The notes below the pieces were generated by a model. It did not search any database. It was not told the DNA's origin and saw only the letters and a program-made list of their open reading frames with translations. A stretch of 64,000 bases of DNA from Bradyrhizobium manausense (GTDB taxonomy: Bacteria > Pseudomonadota > Alphaproteobacteria > Rhizobiales > Xanthobacteraceae), in the NCBI RefSeq assembly GCF_018130615.1, contig NZ_JAFCKB010000002.1, positions 1-64,000 of the forward strand, written 5' to 3'. The translations under genes and the position numbers were made by a program. Position 1 is the first letter of the stretch. Each line of letters opens with the position of its first letter. Shown here piece by piece: positions 1 to 7,082 of the stretch.

Positions 1-30
1 AACAAAGCGCGGTAGCGCATCGTGACAACC

Positions 31-77
31 CCACTGTCACTGAAATTATCGTGTCTCACTTCAGGGGTGCAGTCCAG
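31..77. repeat. 47-bp direct repeat, left copy, flanking RAYT gene
   Basis: This stretch recurs with a few mismatches at 881-927; the 29 bases at 49-77 are identical to those at 899-927. The two copies bracket the RAYT gene at 82-756. The right end of this copy runs into a CAGTGCACTAATT motif (75-87) whose inverted near-copy lies at 789-802, just upstream of the gene's start. REP-family sequences around RAYT genes are known substrates of these transposases; that these repeats serve that role here is inferred. Confidence 0.75.
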
Positions 78-81
78 TGCA

Positions 82-756
82 CTAATTATCCATCTCGTCC
101 ACCGACGGCTTGGGCCCGCGCTTGGCTGGCTTGAAGACACGACCGGTCTGGCGTTCGATGCGGGCGAGAAAGCGGTTGTCGCCAAGCGGCCGGCCGATGC
201 TCTCTGCGGAGCGCAGTGCGTCGAACAGATCGGCTTCGGGTTCGGTTGCCAGCAGGTCGGAAAACTCGGGGAAACGATCGCGGATCGGCGCCAGCGCCGT
301 CACGCCGTCATCCTTGCCGCGCAAATGCGCGCGCGTGCTCGACCAGCGCCAATCCTGTGCCCGCTGCACCAGGCGCGCCCGCACCGGGTTGAGCGACACG
401 TAGCGCAGCGCCGCCGCCAGATGCCGTTCATCCATCACGACGGCACCGAAGCGGCCCTGCCAGAAATGTCCGGTACGCTTGCGTCGCGCCTGGATGGTGC
501 CGGCATAGCTGCGATGAACGCGCGCAAGCGCGTGACGCAGCCCGTCGGGGTCGGACGGCACCAGAATGAGGTGCACGTGGTTGGGCATCAGGCACCAGGC
601 CCACACCTCGACGCCGGCGGCTTTGCAATTTGCCGCGAGCATGTCGCGATACAGCGCGTAGTCGCCGTCCTCGAAGAACGTGCGGGCGCGACCGTTGCCG
701 CGCTGGGTGACATGGTGGGGGTGGCCGGGAATGACGACACGAGCAAGACGAGCCAT
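82..756 (-). CDS. REP-associated tyrosine transposase (RAYT, Y1/HUH family)
   Basis: A 224-residue protein of the IS200-like Y1 transposase superfamily, which nicks single-stranded DNA at REP hairpins. The HUH metal-binding motif is visible as His60-Val-His62 in MPNHVHLILVP. The segment RYVSLNPVRARLV (from about residue 118) matches the family signature, and Tyr119 there is the candidate nucleophile. The N-terminus (ARVVIPGHPHHVTQRGN) is also typical, so the gene looks full length and intact. It is a lone gene, bracketed by direct repeats (31-77, 881-927) and by inverted CAGTGCACTAATT-type motifs. RAYTs are usually single-copy domesticated enzymes that maintain REP/REPIN repeats rather than free insertion sequences; which case applies here cannot be told from one copy. 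Confidence 0.9.
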   Translation of the reverse strand: MARLARVVIPGHPHHVTQRGNGRARTFFEDGDYALYRDMLAANCKAAGVEVWAWCLMPNHVHLILVPSDPDGLRHALARVHRSYAGTIQARRKRTGHFWQGRFGAVVMDERHLAAALRYVSLNPVRARLVQRAQDWRWSSTRAHLRGKDDGVTALAPIRDRFPEFSDLLATEPEADLFDALRSAESIGRPLGDNRFLARIERQTGRVFKPAKRGPKPSVDEMDN

Positions 757-880
757 GCCGCATCATGACCGTGAAAGCGGCGAGTGTCAATTTAGTGCAC
801 TGTCACCGTAATTTGAGCGATCCTCATTTGATGCTGAACCAGATACTTCGTGATTGCAGGCCAATTGAAGCGATAGTCCG

Positions 881-927
881 GTACCGTCACCGCAATTGTC
901 GTGTCTCACTTCAGGGGTGCAGTCCAG
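881..927. repeat. 47-bp direct repeat, right copy
   Basis: Right-hand partner of 31-77. It is followed at 927-942 by GCACTGTCACCGTAAT, which also occurs at 797-812 next to the transposase start, so several short REP-type modules are shuffled around this gene. The rest of 757-1012 holds only such repeat modules and no credible gene. Confidence 0.75.
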
Positions 928-942
928 CACTGTCACCGTAAT

Positions 943-1009
943 ACCGTCAATCTGGCGGGGAGCGGTGATCGCGAAGAGATGGGTTTCGCAAGGGCTCAGG
1001 TTATCCTAC
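943..1009 (+). repeat. Decayed RAYT/REP remnant, copy A
   Basis: 67 bases that match 1690-1756 at 60 positions. Read on the plus strand the start encodes TVNLA, matching the N-terminal segment of RAYT proteins, and the end (978-1009) is a REP-type palindrome whose right arm has mutated away from AACCCATC. With copy B it brackets the orphan gene at 1013-1447. Confidence 0.7.
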
Positions 1010-1012
1010 CGG

Positions 1013-1447
1013 CTATTCAGCGTCACCGAATGCAGCTAGTAATGCCACTCCAGCTTCTGCAACCGTCGGAATACTCGATCGCTCCCTTTCCGGGAGAGCA
1101 ACGAAGCCATTCCTTGGACCAAGATTCCGGGTTGGAATGTAAACAATTCCGTTCGTCTCAAATCTCACATTTACATTTTTTGCAGATCTAACAAATGTAT
1201 TCCACGATCGGACGCCCGCCGCCTTGAGGACAGGCTCCAATAGTCTGCTCCATTCCGTGGGCGCAGGATGCGGAATCCCCTTTCTCGATAGTCGCAAAGC
1301 TTCCAAGACAGCTTCTCCAAGCGCAAAAACATTGTTCGCATCAAGACCGAAGATGGGCTCACAAATTACCCCTACTCCGTCCGTGGTATCCGAAACCGGA
1401 GATATGATAACTCTGTTTCGCCTCAGATAGGCAGCGGCCTTTTTCAA
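1013..1447 (-). CDS. Orphan protein of unknown function, lower-GC insert
   Basis: 144 residues, soluble, no signal peptide or membrane segment. I do not recognise it firmly; the general look (an N-terminal RRNRVIISPVS segment, a central WSRLLEPVLKAAGVRSWNTF segment, an acidic C-terminus) recalls small immunity-type proteins of contact-dependent inhibition systems, but this is only an impression and no toxin gene lies beside it. The start is TTG at 1447 with GAGG about six bases upstream. Base composition and codon use are visibly less GC-rich than those of the neighbours, and the gene sits between two copies of a RAYT/REP remnant, both signs of acquisition by transfer or of an islet carried between repeats. 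Confidence 0.65.
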   Translation of the reverse strand: MKKAAAYLRRNRVIISPVSDTTDGVGVICEPIFGLDANNVFALGEAVLEALRLSRKGIPHPAPTEWSRLLEPVLKAAGVRSWNTFVRSAKNVNVRFETNGIVYIPTRNLGPRNGFVALPERERSSIPTVAEAGVALLAAFGDAE

Positions 1448-1581
1448 GCTGACCTCACGGAAAGATAACTGGCTTCACTGTTACTCCGCTCACAGCTGCG
1501 GATTGTATCACTTGGCTTATGGCATTTTGCTGTGCTGGTGTCCCCGCAGATGGAATTGCTACGGTAAGGATTCTTGAGCGC

Positions 1582-1615
1582 GTAGGATGGGTTGAGCTCT
1601 TGCGAAACCCATCGC
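1582..1615. repeat. REP palindrome, inverted orientation
   Basis: The sequence from GTAGGATGGG to GAAACCCATC is the reverse complement, with one mismatch, of the palindrome at 1725-1756. Arms GATGGGTT and AACCCATC can form a short hairpin. Together with 1725-1756 it forms a head-to-head REP pair (REPIN-like arrangement) about 110 bases apart. Confidence 0.7.
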
Positions 1616-1641
1616 ACTTGTTTTCGTGATAACGTCGCGCC

Positions 1642-1756
1642 ATGACCGCGTACCGTCGCAACGTCGTTCCGGGTGGATGCTTCTTCTTCACCGTCAATCT
1701 GGCGGAGAGCGCTGATCGGGAAGAGATGGGTTTCGCAAGGGCTCAACCCATCCTAC
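1642..1756 (+). pseudogene. RAYT transposase 5' fragment ending in REP palindrome (copy B)
   Basis: From ATG at 1642 the frame reads MTAYRRNVVPGGCFFFTVNL, which is the characteristic start of a second RAYT subfamily, distinct from the intact gene at 82-756. The similarity stops after about 22 codons and the sequence runs into the REP palindrome at 1725-1756 (arms GATGGGTT/AACCCATC). The HUH motif and the rest of the enzyme are absent, so this is a truncated relic. Positions 1690-1756 are the second copy of the 67-base remnant at 943-1009. The whole gap 1448-1760 is accounted for by such debris. Confidence 0.7.
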
Positions 1757-1760
1757 TCAG

Positions 1761-2168
1761 CTATGGGTGCTTCGTCTCTGATATTTCCCGCAGAATGGCC
1801 ATCGCTTCATCGGCTCGATCTACGGGCACAAAGAGATGGTCGTGATGGAAGGCCGAAACCGCGTTCACGCTGATGCCGGCTTTGGCCAGGCGCGCGGTGA
1901 TCGCCGCCAGAAATCCCACGGCATCGAGCGCGGAGTGGACGGTCAGGGTGATCAGGCGGGAGGGGAATTCGTAAGACAATCCTGCCGCTTCGGCGTCGTC
2001 ACGCTGGATCACCAGCGTCATCCCTTCCTGCTCGCGGAACGTCAGCAGCGGATTGAGTGCTGCGGAAATGGGGGCGTTCGGCGGGATCGTGCAGAATACG
2101 AAAGTGCCGGGCTGGAGTTCCGGCTTCATGTTGCTCAGCAGCGCGTCGAGATCGCGTTCGCCTGTCAC
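1761..2168 (-). CDS. ACT-domain protein
   Basis: 135 residues with two ACT-like halves: an N-terminal part (LSNMKPELQPGTFVFCTI, about residues 10-30) and a C-terminal ACT fold (SRLITLTVHSALDAVGFLAA and onward, about residues 75-130). It belongs to the small bacterial ACT family that binds amino acids or other small ligands; the ligand is unknown. The start is taken as GTG at 2168 because GGAGG lies ten bases upstream; an upstream ATG at 2333 would add 55 residues of non-family sequence. It stands alone, downstream of RAYT debris. Moderate certainty on family, low on role. Confidence 0.8.
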   Translation of the reverse strand: MTGERDLDALLSNMKPELQPGTFVFCTIPPNAPISAALNPLLTFREQEGMTLVIQRDDAEAAGLSYEFPSRLITLTVHSALDAVGFLAAITARLAKAGISVNAVSAFHHDHLFVPVDRADEAMAILREISETKHP

Positions 2169-2368
2169 GGTGCCAGCCTCCAGATCGGTAAGATCGCTTG
2201 AGCCTCTGCGAAGCTGTCGACGCCAGCGGCCGTTGAAGCCGGAAGCAACATACCTTTGTATATCCCCGCTAATCCTTTTCATGCGCTGAATCTTACGCCA
2301 GTACAATTGAGCGGCGGCGGGAGATTCTGACAAGTTGAGTCCACTCGGGTCACTGCGAGGAAGCTCAC

Positions 2369-2524
2369 ATGAACGTCGTCATTCGAAAGCTCAACGGCTT
2401 GTGGCACCTCGTCGTCGGGTCTTGTCAGATCCGGACTCCGTTTCTGGAGACACAGGATCGGCAGTTGGTCGTTCAGTATGCCAGGCGCGCCTACCCGGGA
2501 GCGCGGATCTTCGAACGCGACTGA
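2369..2524 (+). CDS. Candidate 51-residue small protein
   Basis: An open frame from ATG at 2369 to TGA at 2522-2524, preceded at good spacing by GAGGAAG. The product starts MNVVIRKLNGLWHLVVG, is basic with several aromatic residues and one cysteine, and has no signal peptide. Codon third positions are GC-rich like those of real genes nearby. I do not recognise the family. It lies between the divergently placed ACT gene and the convergent dinB. Evidence is the ribosome binding site and codon pattern only. Confidence 0.45.
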   Translation: MNVVIRKLNGLWHLVVGSCQIRTPFLETQDRQLVVQYARRAYPGARIFERD

Positions 2525-2540
2525 CTTGGGCAGGCCGCCA

Positions 2541-3845
2541 TCACTCCTGCGCCTTCTCCGGCCCGTCATACGCGATGCCGCGGATCACCGCGGCATTGCC
2601 GAATTTCTTGCGCAGGCTGTCGACCGCGCGCTCGGCATGCGCGGCGCGGCGGTCGAGCATGTCGGTGTCGTCGGCGGGGGAGCCGTCGCGCAGCGCGCTG
2701 ACGCCGGCGCCCATCAGGCGGAAGGCGGTGCCGTCGATCTCCCTGGCCAGCATCTCGCGGCAGATCGAGAAGATCTTGGCGGCAAGCTGGGTCGGGGCTG
2801 CGATCGACTGCGAGCGGGTGCGCTGGCGGAAATCGGCGGTCTTCAGCTTCAGCGTGACGGTCGAGCCCGCGAGTTCGCTGCTCTTGAGCCGCGACGAGGT
2901 CTTCTCGCACAGCCGCCAAAGGATCTTTTCCAGCGATGCGAAATCGCGAATGTCGGTCTCGAAGGTGGTTTCGCTCGAAATCGTCTTGGCGCCGCGGTCG
3001 GCTTCGACGCGGCGGTCGTCGATGCCGCGCGCCAGCCGCCACAGCCGGCGGCCGTCGCTCGGAAACTGCCGCATCAACTCGATCTCGTCGGCCTTTTGCA
3101 GGTCGGCGATGATGCGGAAGCCGCGCTGCACCAGCCGTTCCTGTGTCGCTGGCCCCACGCCGAAGATGAAGCCGACCGGCTTTTCCGCCAGCATGGTGCG
3201 CGCTTCCTCCTGGTCGAGCGCCGCAAAGCCGCGCGGCTTGTCGAGATCGGAGGCGATCTTCGCCAAAAACTTGTTGCAGGACAGGCCGACCGACACGGTG
3301 ATGCCGATGTCGCGCTCGATATTGCGGGCAAAGCGCGCCAGCACCTTTGCCGGGATCATGCCGTGCACACGCTCGGTGCCGGAGAGGTCGAGGAAAGCCT
3401 CGTCGATCGAGAGCGGCTCGACCAGCGGCGTCAGCGCCTGCATGGCCTGCCGCACCTCGCGCCCGACTCGGACATACTTCGCCATGTCGGGCCGGATCAC
3501 GGTCGCGTGCGGGCAGGCTTCGAGCGCCCTATACATCGGCATCGCCGAGCGGACACCATAGGTGCGGGCGATGTAGCAGGCGGCCGAGACCACGCCACGC
3601 TTGCCGCCGCCGATGATGACGGGCTTGTCGGCGATCCCAGGATTGTCGCGCTTCTCGACCGTCGCATAGAAAGCGTCGCAGTCGATATGGGCGATGGTGA
3701 GCCCAGCGAGCGCACGGTGGCGGACAAGGCGGGGGGAGCCGCAGGCGGAACAGCGCCGCCCGCCCAAATCTTGTACGCTGACGTCCAGATCGGCCAGACA
3801 ATCCCGGCAGAAGCAGCGGAGCCCGGCCGGATCGGGGGTGGTCAC
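2541..3845 (-). CDS. dinB: DNA polymerase IV (Y family), with N-terminal zinc-finger extension
   Basis: 434 residues. Translesion polymerase that extends past damaged template bases and is error-prone. The palm motif HIDCDAFYA (Asp55, Asp57) and SIDEAF (Asp148, Glu149) supply the metal-binding acids; finger, thumb (helix-hairpin-helix at about 205-250) and little-finger domains follow. Ahead of the polymerase core are about 45 residues with Cys11, Cys13, Cys16, Cys32 and Cys35, a likely zinc-binding finger absent from the E. coli enzyme. The start is GTG at 3845, overlapping the upstream gene's stop as GTGA, so translation is probably coupled. The beta-clamp binding site is not obvious at the extreme C-terminus. 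Confidence 0.93.
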   Translation of the reverse strand: MTTPDPAGLRCFCRDCLADLDVSVQDLGGRRCSACGSPRLVRHRALAGLTIAHIDCDAFYATVEKRDNPGIADKPVIIGGGKRGVVSAACYIARTYGVRSAMPMYRALEACPHATVIRPDMAKYVRVGREVRQAMQALTPLVEPLSIDEAFLDLSGTERVHGMIPAKVLARFARNIERDIGITVSVGLSCNKFLAKIASDLDKPRGFAALDQEEARTMLAEKPVGFIFGVGPATQERLVQRGFRIIADLQKADEIELMRQFPSDGRRLWRLARGIDDRRVEADRGAKTISSETTFETDIRDFASLEKILWRLCEKTSSRLKSSELAGSTVTLKLKTADFRQRTRSQSIAAPTQLAAKIFSICREMLAREIDGTAFRLMGAGVSALRDGSPADDTDMLDRRAAHAERAVDSLRKKFGNAAVIRGIAYDGPEKAQE

Positions 3846-4153
3846 GGCACGTCGCGCTCCCAGGTCCGGTCGCCAAGCGCGTCGCCCAGCACCTGCCGCG
3901 CCGCGGCAACGTTGGTCGGATGCAGCTCCGAAGCCTTGGCGAAGGCCTTCACGGTGTCGTCATCGCGCAGCACGAAATCGAGCACGCTAAGCAGGAAATT
4001 GGGGTCCGAGGCGGCGTTCCGGAGCGTCTCCGGGCCGACCCCTGTCTCAGCCAGGAACAGGCCCAGCCGCTCGGGCTCGCCGGCCACGAAGGAGAGCGCC
4101 TGAATCGCAACGATTTCAGCGACTTCGCGGGGGTTGTGAACAGGCTTTTTCAC
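3842..4153 (-). CDS. DUF3572 family protein
   Basis: 103 residues from GTG at 4153. Matches the alphaproteobacterial DUF3572 family: EIVAIQALSFVAGEPERLGLFLAETGV followed by a helical C-terminus (DFVLRDDDTVKAFAKASEL). Soluble, all-alpha, function unknown. It overlaps dinB by four bases and so shares its transcript; in many relatives this gene lies upstream of divK on the other strand, as here. A longer frame to 4318 exists but runs through a 13-bp tandem repeat and is unlikely to be translated. Confidence 0.85.
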   Translation of the reverse strand: MKKPVHNPREVAEIVAIQALSFVAGEPERLGLFLAETGVGPETLRNAASDPNFLLSVLDFVLRDDDTVKAFAKASELHPTNVAAARQVLGDALGDRTWERDVP

Positions 4154-4205
4154 GGGCCCGGTTTGCCTTTCCGTTAACTTTCGGTGTCTACTTTGGACTA
4201 TGCCC

Positions 4206-4257
4206 GAGTCTTGCACGTGAGTCTTGGGACTGAGTCTCGGCGTTGAGTCTTGCGGCC
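4206..4257. repeat. 13-bp tandem repeat, four units, upstream of divK
   Basis: GAGTCTTG (once GAGTCTCG) begins at 4206, 4219, 4232 and 4245, exactly 13 bases apart, with five variable bases between. The array lies in the divergent gap between the DUF3572 gene and divK, about 160 bases ahead of the divK start. Spacing slightly over one helical turn puts the units on a slowly rotating face, as for cooperative protein-binding iterons; function is inferred. Confidence 0.8.
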
Positions 4258-4417
4258 CCAGGCAAGCAACCGGAAACCACGTCGCGGAAAGTGGCCCCTC
4301 GGGCTTAACGAAACTCAAGCGAATCTGAGGCTAGTTTAAATCCAGTTTTCGAAGCGCCGGAAAGCGGCGCCTGAGGCGTCACATGCACCGGTCTTCAGGA
4401 CCAAACAGGAGGGCGGG

Positions 4418-4783
4418 ATGGCTAAGACCGTCCTGATCGTGGAAGACAACGAGCTCAACATGAAGCTCTTCCGCGACCTGTTGGAGGCGCACGGTTACCA
4501 GACCTCCGGCACCAGCAACGGCTACGAGGCGCTCGACCTCGTGCGCAAGATGCGGCCCGACCTGGTGCTGATGGATATCCAATTGCCGCAGGTCTCCGGC
4601 CTCGAGGTGACGCGCTGGATCAAGGACGATCCGGAACTGCGCGCCATTCCCGTCGTCGCGGTCACGGCGTTCGCGATGAAGGGCGACGAAGAGCGCATCC
4701 GCGAGGGCGGCTGCGAGGCCTATTTGTCCAAGCCGATTTCGGTCGGCAAATTCATTGAGACGGTCCGGCGTTTTATCGGATAG
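4418..4783 (+). CDS. divK: Cell-cycle single-domain response regulator DivK
   Basis: 121 residues, a bare receiver domain. In Caulobacter and rhizobia DivK is phosphorylated by DivJ, dephosphorylated by PleC, and controls the CckA-CtrA cell-cycle phosphorelay at the poles. Visible receiver residues: acidic pocket Glu9-Asp10, phospho-acceptor Asp53 (LVLMDIQLP), Thr83 and Lys105 (YLSKPI). Start ATG follows an AGGAGGG ribosome site. pleD follows 14 bases after its stop, the conserved divK-pleD operon. The 264-base upstream gap carries a 13-bp tandem repeat that may be regulatory. Confidence 0.96.
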   Translation: MAKTVLIVEDNELNMKLFRDLLEAHGYQTSGTSNGYEALDLVRKMRPDLVLMDIQLPQVSGLEVTRWIKDDPELRAIPVVAVTAFAMKGDEERIREGGCEAYLSKPISVGKFIETVRRFIG

Positions 4784-4797
4784 GAAGTGAGTGCAAA

Positions 4798-6171
4798 GTG
4801 TCCGCGCGTATCCTGGTGGTCGATGACGTTCCTGCCAACGTCAAGCTGTTAGAGGCCCGCCTTTCCGCCGAATATTTCGACGTGATGACTGCCTCGAACG
4901 GCACCGAGGCGCTGGTGCTGGCCCGCCGCGCCGAATGCGACATCATCCTGCTCGACGTGATGATGCCCGACATGGACGGTTTCGAAGTCTGCCGCCGGCT
5001 GAAGACCGACCCGGCGACGCACCACATTCCCGTCGTGATGGTCACCGCGCTCGACAGTCCCTCCGACCGCAACCGTGGCCTGGAGGCCGGTGCCGACGAT
5101 TTCCTGACAAAGCCGGTCTCCGACGTCGTGCTGATCGCACGCGTGCGCTCGCTGACGCGGCTGAAGATGATGACCGATGAGCTGCGCATGCGCGCCATCA
5201 CCTCGCTCGAGATCGGCATGCAGGCACCGGAGCGGACCGCGGTGGCCGATACCGGCAAGGGCGGCCGCATCCTCCTGGTCGACGACCGCGAGTCCTCCTA
5301 TGAGCGGCTGGCGACGATCCTCGCCGCCGAGCACACGGTCGACGTCGAGCCCAACCCGACCGAAGCGCTGTTTCACGCCGCCGAGGGCAATTACGATCTC
5401 CTGATCGTCTCGCTCGACCTGAACAATTTCGACGGCTTGCGGCTCTGCAGCCAGGCGCGCTCGCTGGAGCGCACCCGGCACGTGCCGATCCTGGCGATTG
5501 CGGAGGCCGAAAATTCCACGCGGCTGCTGCGCGGCCTCGAGATCGGCGTCAACGACTATCTGCTGCGCCCGATCGACAAGACCGAGCTGCTGGCGCGCGC
5601 CCGCACGCAAATTCGCCGCCGCCGCTACACCGACCATCTGCGCGACAATGTGCAGAACTCGATCGAGATGGCGATCACCGACGCGCTCACCGGCCTGCAC
5701 AATCGCCGCTACATGGAGAGCCATCTGGCAACGCTCGCCGAGCAGGCCTCGACCCGCGGCAAGCCGCTCGCGCTGATGATCCTCGACATCGACTATTTCA
5801 AGTCGATCAACGACAATTACGGCCACGACGCCGGCGACGACGTCTTGCGCGAGTTCGCCGTGCGCGTGCGCAAGTCGATCCGCGGCATCGATCTGGCCTG
5901 CCGTTACGGCGGCGAGGAGTTCGTGATCGTGATGCCGGAGACCGATCTGCATGTCGCAGGCATGGTCGCCGAACGCCTGCGCCGCTCGATCGCAGGCGAA
6001 CCGTTCGCCGTCCACAAGGGCACCAAGCGCATCGAGGTTACGATCTCGATCGGGCTGACCACCCTGGAGCAGAAGGGCGAGGCAGTGGCCGACGTCCTCA
6101 AGCGCGCCGACACGGCGCTGTACCGCGCCAAGCACGACGGGCGAAATCGGGTGGTGTCGCAGGCGGCGTGA
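4798..6171 (+). CDS. pleD: Diguanylate cyclase response regulator PleD
   Basis: 457 residues, GTG start. Order: receiver 1 (phospho-acceptor Asp53), receiver 2 (about 155-275; the acceptor position reads LLIVSLDL, so it is probably a non-phosphorylated dimerisation domain as in Caulobacter PleD), then GGDEF domain. The active-site loop GGEEF is at 371-375, and an RxxD inhibitory c-di-GMP site (Arg362 to Asp365) stands exactly five residues before it. It makes cyclic di-GMP from two GTP when phosphorylated and drives the swarmer-to-stalk type polar transition. Co-transcribed with divK. Confidence 0.96.
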   Translation: MSARILVVDDVPANVKLLEARLSAEYFDVMTASNGTEALVLARRAECDIILLDVMMPDMDGFEVCRRLKTDPATHHIPVVMVTALDSPSDRNRGLEAGADDFLTKPVSDVVLIARVRSLTRLKMMTDELRMRAITSLEIGMQAPERTAVADTGKGGRILLVDDRESSYERLATILAAEHTVDVEPNPTEALFHAAEGNYDLLIVSLDLNNFDGLRLCSQARSLERTRHVPILAIAEAENSTRLLRGLEIGVNDYLLRPIDKTELLARARTQIRRRRYTDHLRDNVQNSIEMAITDALTGLHNRRYMESHLATLAEQASTRGKPLALMILDIDYFKSINDNYGHDAGDDVLREFAVRVRKSIRGIDLACRYGGEEFVIVMPETDLHVAGMVAERLRRSIAGEPFAVHKGTKRIEVTISIGLTTLEQKGEAVADVLKRADTALYRAKHDGRNRVVSQAA

Positions 6172-6199
6172 GGCCCGGCTACAGGCCGCCAACTCAGCT

Positions 6200-6342
6200 G
6201 TCGTCCTGGCGAAGGCCGGGACCCATAACCCCAGGGAGGGGTTTTGGAGCGAGCTGATCACTCCGAGCCTTTGCCAAACAACTTCCTGTGGCTATGGATC
6301 CCGGATCTGCGCTCCGCTTCGCTGCGCTTGTCCGGGATGACA
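6200..6342. repeat. Intergenic palindromic repeat, family 1 (long variant)
   Basis: Begins TGTCGTCCTGGCGAAGGCCG and ends TGTCCGGGATGACA, the ends being roughly inverted. It fills the gap between pleD and the tetR gene. Relatives in this window lie at 11634-11713, 13613-13713, 31956-32036, 34480-34579 and 35394-35480, all outside genes and all with CGTCAT.../...ATGACG type ends. Confidence 0.7.
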
Positions 6343-6343
6343 G

Positions 6344-6952
6344 TTATGATTGCGGTGAGCGCTTGTCCTTCACCGGCTTCGCTGCAACACCACCCACATC
6401 CACGCCCGCATTCCGCAACAGCACCTTCGCCGCTTCCTTCGCCGCGCGGGCCATCGCGGGATCATCACGCACGAGGTCCTGCGCGATCGAGCCGTCGACC
6501 AGGAGCACGAGCTGCGTTGCCAGCGCGTCGGCATCGGCAACGCCGAGCTCGGTCAGCCGCTCACGAAACCAGACGCGGCGGCTTTCCTTGAAGGCGATGG
6601 CGATCTTCTTCACCGCGCGGTCGGTCGGCCCCAGCTCGGCCACCGCATTCACGAACGGGCAGCCGCGAAAATCCTTGGCCGCAAAGCGCCGCTCCAGCGA
6701 ATCGAAGGTGCCGAGAATCTGCTCGGCCGGCGGCTTGTCGGAGGGGCGGGCGTGGACGAAACGGCGCTCCAGATACGCCGCGATCAGCGCATCCTTCGAA
6801 GGGAAGTGGTTGTAGAGCGTGCGCTTGGAGATGCCGATCTCGGCCGCGATGGTGTCAACGCCGATGGCGCGAATGCCTTGCAGATAAAACAGCTTGTCGG
6901 CGGTCTCGAGGATCCGCTCTTTCATCGTCTGTGGGGCGGGCGGGGGAGCCAT
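6344..6952 (-). CDS. TetR-family transcriptional repressor
   Basis: 202 residues. The N-terminal helix-turn-helix (about 11-57) has the classic IAAEIGISKRTLYNHFPSKD segment; the C-terminal ligand-binding part contains an FRGCPFVNAVAELG motif with one cysteine. It is divergent from the MFS gene at 7083 with a palindrome (7005-7020) between them, so it most likely represses that exporter and itself, releasing DNA on binding an unknown inducer. A longer N-terminus is unlikely because the start already precedes the family's usual first helix by about ten residues. Confidence 0.92.
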   Translation of the reverse strand: MAPPPAPQTMKERILETADKLFYLQGIRAIGVDTIAAEIGISKRTLYNHFPSKDALIAAYLERRFVHARPSDKPPAEQILGTFDSLERRFAAKDFRGCPFVNAVAELGPTDRAVKKIAIAFKESRRVWFRERLTELGVADADALATQLVLLVDGSIAQDLVRDDPAMARAAKEAAKVLLRNAGVDVGGVAAKPVKDKRSPQS

Positions 6953-7004
6953 GCGGCGACAAACATCCTCTTCGCTTGACAGCGCCCGCTACCTATAGCC
7001 TAAG

Positions 7005-7020
7005 TACACAGGTCTGTGTA
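7005..7020. promoter_or_regulatory. Operator-like palindrome between tetR and MFS gene
   Basis: TACACAG-GT-CTGTGTA: two perfect 7-base inverted arms separated by two bases, in the divergent intergenic gap. A TTGACA hexamer at 6976-6981 lies just upstream for plus-strand transcription, so a repressor bound at the palindrome would cover the -10 region or start site. That the binder is the adjacent TetR protein is inferred from position and symmetry. Confidence 0.65.
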
Positions 7021-7082
7021 ACCAAAATCAACCGATATTGCAGATGCCGGCGCGCGCCGAGCGCCCATGAGGGAGAACAAAA

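Noticed and set aside
4154-4318. N-terminal extension of the DUF3572 gene
   Set aside because: It runs through the 13-bp tandem repeat and has no family similarity; GTG at 4153 is the better start.
6200-6342. Family 1 repeats as insertion sequences
   Set aside because: They are only 80-145 bases, carry no transposase and lack target-site duplications that I can see; they are non-autonomous repeat elements.
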